DNA of 52,684 nt, from the NCBI GenBank assembly GCA_903916355.1, contig CAIWWN010000003.1, forward strand, positions 1-52,684, written 5' to 3'. Positions 1 through 7,079 of this stretch are shown one piece after another (the first letter of the stretch is position 1; each line of letters begins with the position of its first letter). The position numbers and the translations under genes are program-made. Under the pieces are notes generated by a model. That model saw nothing but the letters and a program-made list of their open reading frames with translations. It searched no databases and had not been told where the DNA came from. This DNA comes from an uncultured Burkholderiales bacterium (GTDB lineage: Bacteria; Pseudomonadota; Gammaproteobacteria; Burkholderiales; Burkholderiaceae_C).

Positions 1-32
1 CACTCTTTCCCTACACGACGCTCTTCCGATCT
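1..32. other. Illumina TruSeq adapter remnant (assembly artefact)
   Basis: The first 32 bases match, from memory, the 3' 32 nt of the Illumina TruSeq universal / read 1 adapter, ending in GCTCTTCCGATCT. They are not genomic. The authentic sequence starts at about base 33, inside the coding sequence of the next gene. The end of the contig is therefore a library artefact and not a biological junction. Confidence 0.97.
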
Positions 33-33
33 C

Positions 34-1305
34 GAAGTGGGTGACATTCAAGTCAACTTAGTCGACAAAGCGCATCGCAGCGACAAGAGCCACGCCATTG
101 CCACCCGCCTGCGTCCAGCCTTGCAAAAAATCGGCCTGGCGCACGGCGCCAATGTGAAGGTGGTTGAAGTGCCGCCCGGCCCGCCGGTGCTCTCGCCCAT
201 CGTGGCCGAAATTTACGGCCCCGAGACCGAAGGTCGTCGCCAAGTGGCCAAAGCCGTGCGCGCCGTGTTTGAAAAAACCGACGGTGTGGTCGATGTGGAC
301 GACAGCAGCATTGCCCAAGCACCACGCCAGTTGCTGTTGATTGACCGCAGCAAAGCCGCCCTCTTGGGCATCAGCCAACAAACCATCGTCACCACCTTGC
401 GCGCCGGTCTGGCCGGTGAAGCCAGCACCTATTTGCACGACGGCAGCAAGTACCCGGTTCCGGCCTTGATTCAACTGCCCGCCACCCAGCACGGCAACTT
501 GAATGCCTTGCTGCAATTGAGCGTGCGTGCGGCCAATGGCAAGCTGGTGGCGATCCGCGAACTGGTCACGCTCAGCGACAGCGAGCGCGAACAACCCGTG
601 ATCCACAAAGACCTGTTGCCGGTGAACTTTGTCACCGCCGACATGGCGGGCAAAGTGGACAGCCCTTTGTACGGCATGTTCAAAATGCGCAGCGCGGTGA
701 AAGCCGTGGCCACGCCGGACGGACACGGCTTGGAAGAATATTTCATTCACCAACCCGACGACGCCTGGCGCGGCTACAGCCTGAAGTGGGACGGCGAGTC
801 GCAAATGACCTACGAAACCTTCCGCGACATGGGCGCCGCCTACGGCGTGGGGCTGATCTTGATTTACCTGTTGGTGGTGGCGCAGTTTGGCTCGTACTTG
901 ACGCCACTGATCATCATGGCGCCGATTCCTTTGACGATCATTGGCGTGATGCCGGGCCACGCCTTGCTGGGGGCGCAGTACACCGCCACCAGCATGATCG
1001 GCATGATTGCGCTGGCCGGCATCATTGTGCGCAACTCGATCTTACTGGTGGACTTCATCAACCTGCAAATTGGGCAGGGCATGCCCTTTAAGCAAGCGAT
1101 CGTGCAATCGGCCATCACCCGGGCGCAACCCATCATGCTGACCGGCCTGGCCGCCATGATGGGCGCCTTCTTTATCCTCGATGACCCGATCTTCAATGGC
1201 CTGGCCATTTCGCTCATCTTTGGTATTTCCGTCTCCACCGTGCTCACGCTGGTGGTCATCCCGACTTTGTATTACGTGGCCTATCGCCGCACCTACGAAG
1301 TCTGA
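34..1305 (+). CDS. RND efflux pump permease, 3' part only (5' end cut by contig edge)
   Basis: C-terminal part (about 423 residues) of a resistance-nodulation-division inner-membrane pump, whose full length in the family is about 1,050 residues. Seen: the second periplasmic porter/docking portion (residues 1-230), then the closing transmembrane block from residue 270 on (GLILIYLLVVAQFGSY, PLIIMAPIPLTIIG, SMIGMIALAGIIVRNSILLVDF, AISLIFGISVSTVLTLVVIPTLYY). The motif with IIVRNSILLVDF and the LVVIPTLYY end are typical of this family. The in-frame GTG at 37 is almost certainly an internal valine because the frame continues to the adapter boundary. The membrane-fusion and outer-membrane partners would lie off the left edge. 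The next three genes follow on the same strand and handle sulfane sulfur, so the pump may export a sulfur- or thiol-related compound; that is inference. Confidence 0.93.
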   Translation, partial: EVGDIQVNLVDKAHRSDKSHAIATRLRPALQKIGLAHGANVKVVEVPPGPPVLSPIVAEIYGPETEGRRQVAKAVRAVFEKTDGVVDVDDSSIAQAPRQLLLIDRSKAALLGISQQTIVTTLRAGLAGEASTYLHDGSKYPVPALIQLPATQHGNLNALLQLSVRAANGKLVAIRELVTLSDSEREQPVIHKDLLPVNFVTADMAGKVDSPLYGMFKMRSAVKAVATPDGHGLEEYFIHQPDDAWRGYSLKWDGESQMTYETFRDMGAAYGVGLILIYLLVVAQFGSYLTPLIIMAPIPLTIIGVMPGHALLGAQYTATSMIGMIALAGIIVRNSILLVDFINLQIGQGMPFKQAIVQSAITRAQPIMLTGLAAMMGAFFILDDPIFNGLAISLIFGISVSTVLTLVVIPTLYYVAYRRTYEV

Positions 1306-1335
1306 ATTTTTTCATCATCCTCAGGAGTTTGAATC

Positions 1336-1545
1336 ATGAAATCTTGGCAAATTGTGCGCTTGGTCGCAGGTACGTTCATCTTGGCATCATTGGCCATGGG
1401 CATCGAAGGCAGTCCCATTTTTGTCAACCCTTGGTGGCTGGCGTTCACCGCTTTTGTCGGCGCCAACTTGCTGCAAAGTGCGCTCACCCAGTGGTGCATG
1501 ATGGAATCGATTCTGCGCAAATTCGGTGTGCAGCGCGGCTGCTGA
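1336..1545 (+). CDS. DUF2892 / YgaP-type transmembrane domain protein
   Basis: 69-residue membrane protein with two hydrophobic helices (VRLVAGTFILASLAMGI and PWWLAFTAFVGANLLQSAL), the layout of the DUF2892 family. This is the domain that in YgaP is fused to a rhodanese. Here it is a separate gene 63 bp ahead of a rhodanese gene, a split arrangement of the same pair. The start is supported by a CAGGAG ribosome binding site at 1322-1327. It begins 30 bp after the RND gene and is probably cotranscribed. A likely role is moving sulfane sulfur or thiocyanate across the inner membrane; this is inferred from YgaP. A second, dead member of the family sits at 6480-6691. Confidence 0.85.
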   Translation: MKSWQIVRLVAGTFILASLAMGIEGSPIFVNPWWLAFTAFVGANLLQSALTQWCMMESILRKFGVQRGC

Positions 1546-1608
1546 TACACACGAAGCCGCCACTTTCGCACGCGTTGAAAGACTGAATTTTTTGAAAGCA
1601 AAAACCCC

Positions 1609-1989
1609 ATGAAAACTGCCCACGACCTGGTCACCGAAGCCAAAGCCGCCACCCACGAAATTTCCGTCCACGCCGCCTCGCAAGCGATCCGCGATGCCGA
1701 TGTGTTGCTGGACGTGCGCGAAGCCGACGAGTTTGCTGCAGGGCATTTGCCCGGTGCGATCCACACCTCGCGCGGCTTGCTGGAATTCAAACTCAGCGCC
1801 AGCCCCGACTTGTCCAACCGCGATCTGCGCGTGGTGCTGTACTGCAAAACCAGTGGCCGCGCCGCCCTGGCCGCTCAGGTGATGCACGAGATGGGCTACC
1901 GCCATGTCAGCTCCATTGCGGGCGGCTACGACGCGTGGGTGGCCGCAGGCCAGTCGGTGGTGAAACCCCAGCCACCGTCTTTTGACTGA
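1609..1989 (+). CDS. Single-domain rhodanese (sulfurtransferase)
   Basis: 126-residue rhodanese-like domain. The active-site loop is CKTSGR with the persulfide-carrying cysteine at residue 79. The LLDVREADEFAAGHLPGAIHT block (residues 33-53) and the GG.DAW end are typical. It moves sulfane sulfur between a persulfide donor and an acceptor such as glutathione. It lies between a DUF2892 membrane protein and a persulfide-dioxygenase-like enzyme, consistent with a sulfide/persulfide detoxification chain in which it feeds or drains glutathione persulfide. No signal peptide is seen, so it is cytoplasmic. Confidence 0.93.
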   Translation: MKTAHDLVTEAKAATHEISVHAASQAIRDADVLLDVREADEFAAGHLPGAIHTSRGLLEFKLSASPDLSNRDLRVVLYCKTSGRAALAAQVMHEMGYRHVSSIAGGYDAWVAAGQSVVKPQPPSFD

Positions 1990-2032
1990 AGCCGGTTAAA
2001 TTCAAGCATCTCCTTCACTGATTGCGGCTGCA

Positions 2033-2926
2033 ATGACTCTGACTGCCTCTTCGCCCACTGTCCCATCTCCCTTGGTGCACGGGATCTTTGATCCGCAGAC
2101 TTGGACCGTCACCTATGTGGTGTACGAAAAGCCGGGCTCGGCCTGCGCCATCATCGACTCGGTGCTCGACTACGACCCCAAGTCCGGCCGCACCCGGCAC
2201 CACAGCGCCGATCAGGTGATTGCCTTTGTGAAGGCGCAGCAACTGCAAGTGGCGTGGATTTTGGAAACCCATGCCCATGCCGACCACCTGTCGGCCGCGC
2301 AATACCTGAAAGCGCAGCTGGGCGGCCAGATCGCCATTGGCGCGCACATCACCCAGGTGCAAAGCGTGTTCAAAGGGGTCTTCAACCTGGAGTCCGAGTT
2401 TCCGGTGGACGGTTCGCAATTTGACCGCTTGCTCAAGCAAGGCGAGCACATCCAAGTCGGCGCGCTGCAAGCGCAGGTGCTATTGGTGCCGGGCCACACG
2501 CCCGCTTGCGTGGCCTACCAATTTGGCGATGCGGTGTTTGTCGGTGACACGCTGTTCATGCCCGATGTGGGCACGGCGCGCTGTGATTTTCCGGGGGGCG
2601 ACGCCCGGGCTTTGTATGCCTCGGTGCAACGCATTTTGCGTTTGCCTAGCGAGACGCGCCTCTTCATGTGCCACGACTACCCGCCCGACAACGCACGCCC
2701 CGTGGCGTTTGAAACCACGGTGGCCGCCCAGCGCGCACACAACGTGCACGTGCATGACGGCATCGACGAAGCCGCCTTCGTCGCCATGCGCACCCAGCGC
2801 GACGCCACGCTGGAGATGCCCCTGCTGATCTTGCCTGCGATCCAGCTCAACATCCGCGCCGGTGCCCTGCCGCCGCCTGAAGCCAATGGCGTGAGTTACT
2901 TGAAGATTCCGCTGAACGCGCTTTGA
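2033..2926 (+). CDS. MBL-fold persulfide dioxygenase-like protein (ETHE1/Blh type)
   Basis: 297-residue metallo-beta-lactamase fold. Metal site: THAHADH with His80, His82, Asp84, His85; PGHTP with His155; GDTLF with Asp172; MCHDY with His214. The mononuclear-iron persulfide dioxygenases (ETHE1, SdoA/B, Blh) use this pattern and oxidise glutathione persulfide to sulfite. The CDFPGGDA segment (residues 184-191) is typical of them. It directly follows a rhodanese, which supports this reading over glyoxalase II. The last 138 bp of the gene recur at 6921-7058. The 3' end is followed by a hairpin at 3035-3065. Confidence 0.88.
   Translation: MTLTASSPTVPSPLVHGIFDPQTWTVTYVVYEKPGSACAIIDSVLDYDPKSGRTRHHSADQVIAFVKAQQLQVAWILETHAHADHLSAAQYLKAQLGGQIAIGAHITQVQSVFKGVFNLESEFPVDGSQFDRLLKQGEHIQVGALQAQVLLVPGHTPACVAYQFGDAVFVGDTLFMPDVGTARCDFPGGDARALYASVQRILRLPSETRLFMCHDYPPDNARPVAFETTVAAQRAHNVHVHDGIDEAAFVAMRTQRDATLEMPLLILPAIQLNIRAGALPPPEANGVSYLKIPLNAL
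2789..2926 (+). repeat. Direct repeat, left copy (3' end of the persulfide-dioxygenase gene)
   Basis: These 138 bp recur in the same orientation at 6921-7058 with 133 of 138 bases identical. The first 100 or so bases are identical and all five differences lie in the last 40. Homology stops exactly at the TGA on the right and at base 2789 on the left. The two copies bracket the TRAP receptor / AroQ / IclR block. Confidence 0.95.
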
Positions 2927-3034
2927 ATTCACACAGTCATCGCCTGCATCGGCGTGCGCCATGCAGGATGGCGTTGAATGGGAAATGCGCAATAAGGTCA
3001 AGCACCTTTGGAGAGGCGGCTGAAAAGGGGAGCC

Positions 3035-3065
3035 CCAAAGCGCTACTTTATGCCCAGCGCTTTGG
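3035..3065. terminator. Hairpin between convergent genes
   Basis: Perfect 10-bp inverted repeat CCAAAGCGCT / AGCGCTTTGG with an 11-nt loop, in the 160-bp gap between the + strand dioxygenase gene and the - strand TRAP receptor gene. It has no clear T-run, so it could be a bidirectional attenuating hairpin rather than a classic intrinsic terminator. Confidence 0.5.
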
Positions 3066-3086
3066 AAACCCCGCAGTTCGTGACGT

Positions 3087-4097
3087 TCAAAGTTTAGACA
3101 CGCGCTCCAGTTCGCTCGTGAAGAGCTTGACCACTGCCGGGTCATAAGACGCGGCAAATTTCTCGTGAACCGCTTTGACTGCAGAACGCATGCGTGCCTG
3201 CTCTGACGCAGCGATGGTGTTGAACACCATGCCCTTGGCCTTCAGTTCCACCACGGCTTTGCTGGACACTTCGCGGCTCGCCACGCGTTGATAATTTTGC
3301 GCCTCAGTTGCAGCGTCCTGAATCAGTTTCTGTTCGGCAGCTGAAAGCTTTTCCCAAAAGCGTTTGCTGATTTGAATCGGGTTGGTCGCGTACACGTGGT
3401 TCGTTTCGCTCACGTACTTGTTCACTTCGTAGAACTTGCTCGACAGAATCACGGCGTAAGGATTTTCTTGACCGTCGACGGCTTTGTTTTCAAGCGCGCC
3501 ATAGAGCTCGGCGAAAGGCATGGGAACCGGATTTGCCTTGAATGTCTTGAAGGTTTCGATGAACACCGGGTTCGGAATCACTCGCAGCTTGAGGCCGTCC
3601 AGATCCTCGCCTTTGGTGATGGGGCGCTTGCTGTTGGTGACATTGCGAAAGCCCAAGTCAAAGAACCCCAACACCACGATGCCCTTGTCGTTCAGTCGGG
3701 CATTGAGCATCTTGCCCAGCGGGCCGTCCACCATCGCGTCGGCCTGACGTGGGTTGCTGAAGAGGAAAGGGAAATCGAGCAGACCGAATTCCTTGACCAC
3801 ACCGGCCAAAGAGGTGGTCGATGCCACCAACATTTCCTGTATGCCCCCCATCATCGCCGACTGTTGCTGCAACTCGTTGCCAAGTTGGCTGCTGGCGAAT
3901 TCGTTCACCTTGATTTTTCCGCCGCTTTTGGCAGCGACGAGTTCGGCAAACTTTTTGACGCCCATGCTGGTCGGGTGATCGGTGTTGTTCAAGTGGCCAA
4001 ATTTGATCGTGCGTTCTTGAATGTCCTGGGCCAACACTGCGGTGTTGACGGCCAGGAGGCCGAGAATGGCGGCGAGTTTTTTCAGTTTCGTTTTCAT
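3087..4097 (-). CDS. TRAP transporter solute-binding protein (DctP family)
   Basis: About 336-residue periplasmic receptor. It opens with a signal peptide (MKTKLKKLAAILGLLAVNT..AVLAQ), followed by a DctP fold with KLRVIPNPVFIETFKTFKA and the P..ELYGALENKAVDGQENP motif. The start at 4097 is preferred because GGAGA precedes it and it opens the signal peptide; an upstream in-frame start at 4133 would bury the signal. It lies 59 bp after the DUF4286-like gene on the same strand. No DctQ or DctM membrane subunit is present in the window, so it is an orphan receptor that must borrow membrane subunits. Family members bind carboxylates (C4-acids, sugar acids, aromatic acids); the AroQ neighbour suggests a cyclic polyol acid, by inference only. 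Confidence 0.92.
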   Translation of the reverse strand: MKTKLKKLAAILGLLAVNTAVLAQDIQERTIKFGHLNNTDHPTSMGVKKFAELVAAKSGGKIKVNEFASSQLGNELQQQSAMMGGIQEMLVASTTSLAGVVKEFGLLDFPFLFSNPRQADAMVDGPLGKMLNARLNDKGIVVLGFFDLGFRNVTNSKRPITKGEDLDGLKLRVIPNPVFIETFKTFKANPVPMPFAELYGALENKAVDGQENPYAVILSSKFYEVNKYVSETNHVYATNPIQISKRFWEKLSAAEQKLIQDAATEAQNYQRVASREVSSKAVVELKAKGMVFNTIAASEQARMRSAVKAVHEKFAASYDPAVVKLFTSELERVSKL

Positions 4098-4156
4098 GTC
4101 ATCTCCAGTGGTAATTAATTGATTGCGGTCCATGAGCCATGGACCTGTTGGGGTGG

Positions 4157-4837
4157 TCAGCGAACATCTGGCGGTATGGCGGTGTAGGCCAGAGAAAAGA
4201 GTTGGCAGGATTCAGGCAATGCACCGGATGCACGCAGGCTGGCTTCGGAGAGTTCTTCGCCCTCCAGCTTTCGCATTGCGTCAAGGTCATAGCCACTAAC
4301 CACGATGATCCAGTCGGCAGCGCGATCGGCGTTGCCGCGGATTTTTTGTTCGGTGGTCGCAGCCATCGCGGGCGCTTCGTGACGCAGCACGTGCAGGCCG
4401 ACAATCCCCGGGCGTTGTGAAACGGATTCAGCCAGCGCTGCGAGCTGGCCTTGCAGTGCTTCGGCCTGTCCCTCGGCGGGTGAACAACGGACCGTCAGCG
4501 CGTGCCGCGCCGTCACACCGCCATGGCTGTGAACCACCTGGCACTGGGTGCGCACCATGTTGCGGTGCAAGGGCATCATTTTCGTCGACCAAGGCGTGGG
4601 CGCATTGAGCCTTGCGACATAGGGGGCTGATGCCAGCACGGCATGGTCTTGCAGTTCGTACATCACAAAGAAGCCTTCGCCGCCCGAGACATGGGTCCAG
4701 CGCGTCGCCCGCAAGAATCCCGCAATCGACAGGCGCTCAGGGACGTGCTCGTGGGCATGCCAGTGCTCCCACTCTGGTCGCACATCGTCCGATACATCCC
4801 ACCACATGGCCAGTGCGGCCTTTCCAAGCATTGACAT
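4157..4837 (-). CDS. Dimeric alpha/beta-barrel (EthD/DUF4286-like) protein
   Basis: 226 residues with two ferredoxin-like repeats. The first (1-110) carries WWDVSDDVRPEWEHWHAHEHVPERL and GFLRATRW and ends in NAPTPWSTKM, a pattern I associate with DUF4286-type proteins. The second (115-220) is a weaker repeat. His26, His28 and His31 in the WHAHEHVPER stretch are candidate functional residues. No exact function is assigned; proteins of this fold include small isomerases, monooxygenases and dye-binding proteins. It starts 8 bp after the aroQ stop, so it is cotranscribed with it and probably acts on the same compound. Confidence 0.6.
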   Translation of the reverse strand: MSMLGKAALAMWWDVSDDVRPEWEHWHAHEHVPERLSIAGFLRATRWTHVSGGEGFFVMYELQDHAVLASAPYVARLNAPTPWSTKMMPLHRNMVRTQCQVVHSHGGVTARHALTVRCSPAEGQAEALQGQLAALAESVSQRPGIVGLHVLRHEAPAMAATTEQKIRGNADRAADWIIVVSGYDLDAMRKLEGEELSEASLRASGALPESCQLFSLAYTAIPPDVR

Positions 4838-4845
4838 GGTGGTCC

Positions 4846-5283
4846 TCAGGCGAGTCGTTCTGCCACCGCGCGCACGGCGAGCAGATAGCCGGCGGGGCCG
4901 AGTCCACAGATGACGCCGTTAGCGACCTGGGAAACGAGGGAATGTGTGTAGGGCGCGGGTCGCTGGTGAATGTTGGTGAGGTGGACTTCGATGAGCGGCT
5001 TGCGCAGCAGCTTCAAGGCGTCCAGCACTGGCACACATCCGAACGAGAAGCCGGCCGGGTTGATGATCACGGCAGCATCCTTCTGGGCTGCCTCCTGGAT
5101 CCAGTCCACCAGAACCCCTTCGTGGTTGGTCTGGCGAAAGTCGCAGTGCAGGCCGAGCGACTCGGCCAGTTGGCGTGAGGAGGCTTCGATTTCGGCCAGT
5201 GTCGTCGTGCCATACAGGCCCGGCTCTCGTGTGCCGAGCATGTTCAGGTTGGAGCCATTCAGAATGAAAAGGGGATGCGGCAT
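4846..5283 (-). CDS. aroQ: Type II 3-dehydroquinate dehydratase-like protein, divergent active site
   Basis: 145 residues, the normal length for type II dehydroquinases. Conserved by the M. tuberculosis numbering as I recall it: Asn12, Arg19, Tyr24, Asn75, Glu99, His101. Not conserved: the usual NPGAYTH loop is NPAGFSF here, so His81 is Phe, and the usual Arg112 is Tyr. Both normally contact substrate or support catalysis. The gene is not with shikimate genes but leads a small operon with a DUF4286-like protein and a TRAP receptor, divergent from an IclR regulator. It is therefore more likely a catabolic dehydroquinase paralogue or an enzyme with changed substrate than the biosynthetic AroQ. 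Confidence 0.8.
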   Translation of the reverse strand: MPHPLFILNGSNLNMLGTREPGLYGTTTLAEIEASSRQLAESLGLHCDFRQTNHEGVLVDWIQEAAQKDAAVIINPAGFSFGCVPVLDALKLLRKPLIEVHLTNIHQRPAPYTHSLVSQVANGVICGLGPAGYLLAVRAVAERLA

Positions 5284-5335
5284 GGTGGTGGTTTGTGTTG
5301 GTTTTATTGATTGTGTAGAGTTTGCGATGCCTGCA

Positions 5336-5348
5336 TTCCATTTTGGAA
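5336..5348. promoter_or_regulatory. Inverted repeat, candidate IclR operator
   Basis: TTCCA-TTT-TGGAA, a perfect 5-bp-arm inverted repeat in the 140-bp divergent gap between aroQ (-) and iclR (+). IclR-family operators often contain such TTCC/GGAA arms. An AT-rich stretch follows at 5350-5382 and would suit overlapping promoters. Position supports control of both directions by the adjacent regulator; this is inferred. Confidence 0.5.
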
Positions 5349-5423
5349 ACGTATTTTATATAATAAAAAATAGGCAATATCTAAAGTGACTGAGCTCGAG
5401 ACCATTTGAGAAAGAACTGCACC

Positions 5424-6215
5424 ATGACTCTCGCCCTCGACCGAGGCCTCTCCCTTCTTGAGCAACTGTGCGGACAGCCCGAAGGCATGCCTTTGACGGC
5501 ATTGGCAGATGAATTGGATATTCCTCGCAGCGCCTGCCACCGCCTTCTCACTGAATTGCAAAGGCGCGGCTATGTGCGCCAGGTGCGCAACCAAGGTGAA
5601 TACCTGCTCACAGCAAAGATAGCGTCAATGGGGCTGGAACTCCTGAGCAGCAAGGGCATCGTCGACATCGCTGAGCCCGTACTCGAGCGATTGGCCAAGC
5701 AATCGGGCGAATTGGTCAGGTTGTCGATCGTGGATGACGACCGGCTGGTCTGGATCGCGAAGTCGCAAGGGACACGCATGGGAATGCGGTATGACCCCGA
5801 CATGGGGATGGACGCCCGCTTGTCGTGTACCGCCTCTGGCCACGCATGGCTTCTGACTCTGAGTGACGAACGCGCACTTGAATTGGTCAGTCGGCAGGGC
5901 TTTGGCCAACCCAAAGACTACGGCCCGAAGGCCCCCACCACGGTGCTGTCACTTTTAGACATGTTGCATGCTGCTCGCAAACGGGGTTTCGCGATGATCG
6001 ACGAGGTGTTTGCGCCGGGCATGACCGCGATGGCTGCGCCAGTGGTAAGGGGTCAAGAGACTGTTGGTGTGGTCAGCATTGCCGGTCCACGCCAAAGGCT
6101 CACGCCTGCACGCATGCAAGAACTTGCCACAGCCATATTGGCGGCCACGGCAGAACTGGGGCCTATCAGCCGAATCTCAACGCTATCCGGCAAGCCGCAG
6201 CTAGGCCGGTTCTAA
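5424..6215 (+). CDS. IclR-family transcriptional regulator
   Basis: 263 residues. The N-terminal winged helix (about residues 1-65) has the recognition helix in LDIPRSACHRLLTELQRRGY. The C-terminal IclR effector domain (about 75-255) includes SCTASGHAWL and RGFAMIDEVFAPGMTAMAAPV. ATG 5424 is preferred over an in-frame TTG at 5406 because the family usually starts close to the first helix. It is divergent from the aroQ / DUF4286-like / dctP operon, which is its likely target, probably with an aromatic or cyclic acid effector. Confidence 0.92.
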   Translation: MTLALDRGLSLLEQLCGQPEGMPLTALADELDIPRSACHRLLTELQRRGYVRQVRNQGEYLLTAKIASMGLELLSSKGIVDIAEPVLERLAKQSGELVRLSIVDDDRLVWIAKSQGTRMGMRYDPDMGMDARLSCTASGHAWLLTLSDERALELVSRQGFGQPKDYGPKAPTTVLSLLDMLHAARKRGFAMIDEVFAPGMTAMAAPVVRGQETVGVVSIAGPRQRLTPARMQELATAILAATAELGPISRISTLSGKPQLGRF

Positions 6216-6279
6216 CCGCTACGTAACGCAATGAGTGCGCTGGGTGAGCAACCCTGTTTTCTCGCTCGGCGGGAACGTC

Positions 6280-6348
6280 GGCTTTGGCGACGAGGCAGAC
6301 TTCAAGGATGACCGAGGGCTCTTCGTTGCGCACTGGACGCTCAGCGCC
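6280..6348 (+). pseudogene. Remnant of a vapC-type PIN toxin gene, last ~20 codons
   Basis: Translates to DEADFKDDRGLFVAHWTLSA, close to the C-terminal end of the intact VapC at 8365-8769 (NEADFKDYPGLVVENWALRT). At DNA level 45 of 57 bases agree between 6292-6348 and the 3' end of that gene. The reading frame runs on past the expected stop and nothing like the rest of a PIN domain lies upstream. It is a decayed relic of another vapC, not a copy of the present one. Confidence 0.65.
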
Positions 6349-6479
6349 AGAACGCCGGCTCTCTGCCGCTCAACGCACAAGCGGCCGCGGCACAAGTTAG
6401 TGTCAATCTCTTTGTTTTTTAGCTACGCACTGGCGCTAATTATGGAACCCTACAGCTTTGGCGCATCACTACGACCCGT

Positions 6480-6691
6480 TTATTCCAAAGACTTGGTTGC
6501 GCCGGGGATCAAACAGGTGTTGAAACCCATAAGGGTGTACGGGGCGCAAAAGCTGAAAAAGCGGTTGCCAAGACCACCGCCCCCACGATCCAACCCCACA
6601 GCCCGACTTGCTCGGTGGCCGCCAAGGCCATCAGAGTGATGCCCACCTAAATACGCGCCACGCGGTCAATGCTGTCAACTTTTTTGATCAT
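6480..6691 (-). pseudogene. Dead DUF2892 membrane protein gene
   Basis: Read on the - strand from ATG 6691: MIKKVDSIDRVARI, then TAG (6649-6647), then VGITLMALAATEQVGLWGWI and further. A one-base slip at the AGCTTTTGCGCC run (around 6547) is needed to recover the expected ending APYTLMGFNTC. The IDRVARI..G..L.AL....GLWGWI..V.L.T...FC..Y.L.GFNTC pattern is DUF2892. One in-frame stop plus one frameshift make it a pseudogene. It is opposite in orientation to the dioxygenase fragment beside it. Confidence 0.75.
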
Positions 6692-6920
6692 GATGAAATC
6701 TTCCTGGATGGTGTGTACACAGTCAGCTGACCGTTGCGGTGCATGCTGCTCTTTCGACGACTATTTTTTGGGTACCGCTAAACGATACTGCCACACACCA
6801 TGCGCACACTCCATAGATGGATTCATCTGCCATACGGTCATAGGACTCGGCTTCCAAGGGCCACGACCAGCCGCCCAAAAACACTCGCATCATCGCGTTT
6901 GAAACCCCAGCGGGGAGCAG

Positions 6921-7058
6921 CGCACCCAGCGCGACGCCACGCTGGAGATGCCCCTGCTGATCTTGCCTGCGATCCAGCTCAACATCCGCGCCGGTGCCCT
7001 GCCGCCGCCTGAAGCCAATGGTGTGAGCTACTTGAAGTTTCCACTCAACGCGCTTTGA
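6921..7058 (+). pseudogene. Second copy of the persulfide-dioxygenase 3' end (last 45 codons)
   Basis: Right copy of the 138-bp direct repeat; 133 of 138 bases match 2789-2926 and the TGA is retained. There is no N-terminal part upstream, so it cannot encode a working enzyme. Three of the five differences change the protein (Ile to Phe in YLKIP, plus changes at a wobble or neighbouring position), the others are silent or nearly so. It looks like a scar left by duplication, recombination or insertion at the dioxygenase gene. Confidence 0.93.
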
Positions 7059-7079
7059 ACTGGCGGTCTACCCAAGCAT

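Larger units (their letters stand above)
6216..6920. other. Degraded stretch with gene remnants
   Basis: This 705-bp stretch holds no intact gene. The open frames here are not convincing. It contains a 3' fragment of a vapC-like toxin gene (6292-6348) and a DUF2892 gene killed by a stop and a frameshift (6480-6691). The rest (6349-6479 and 6692-6920) matches nothing I recognise on either strand. It ends exactly where the second copy of the dioxygenase 3' end starts. Confidence 0.75.

Noticed and set aside
58-960. A 300-codon open frame on the - strand inside the RND gene
   Set aside because: It is a mirror of the high-GC RND coding sequence; its translation is His/Gly/Gln-rich without any family pattern.
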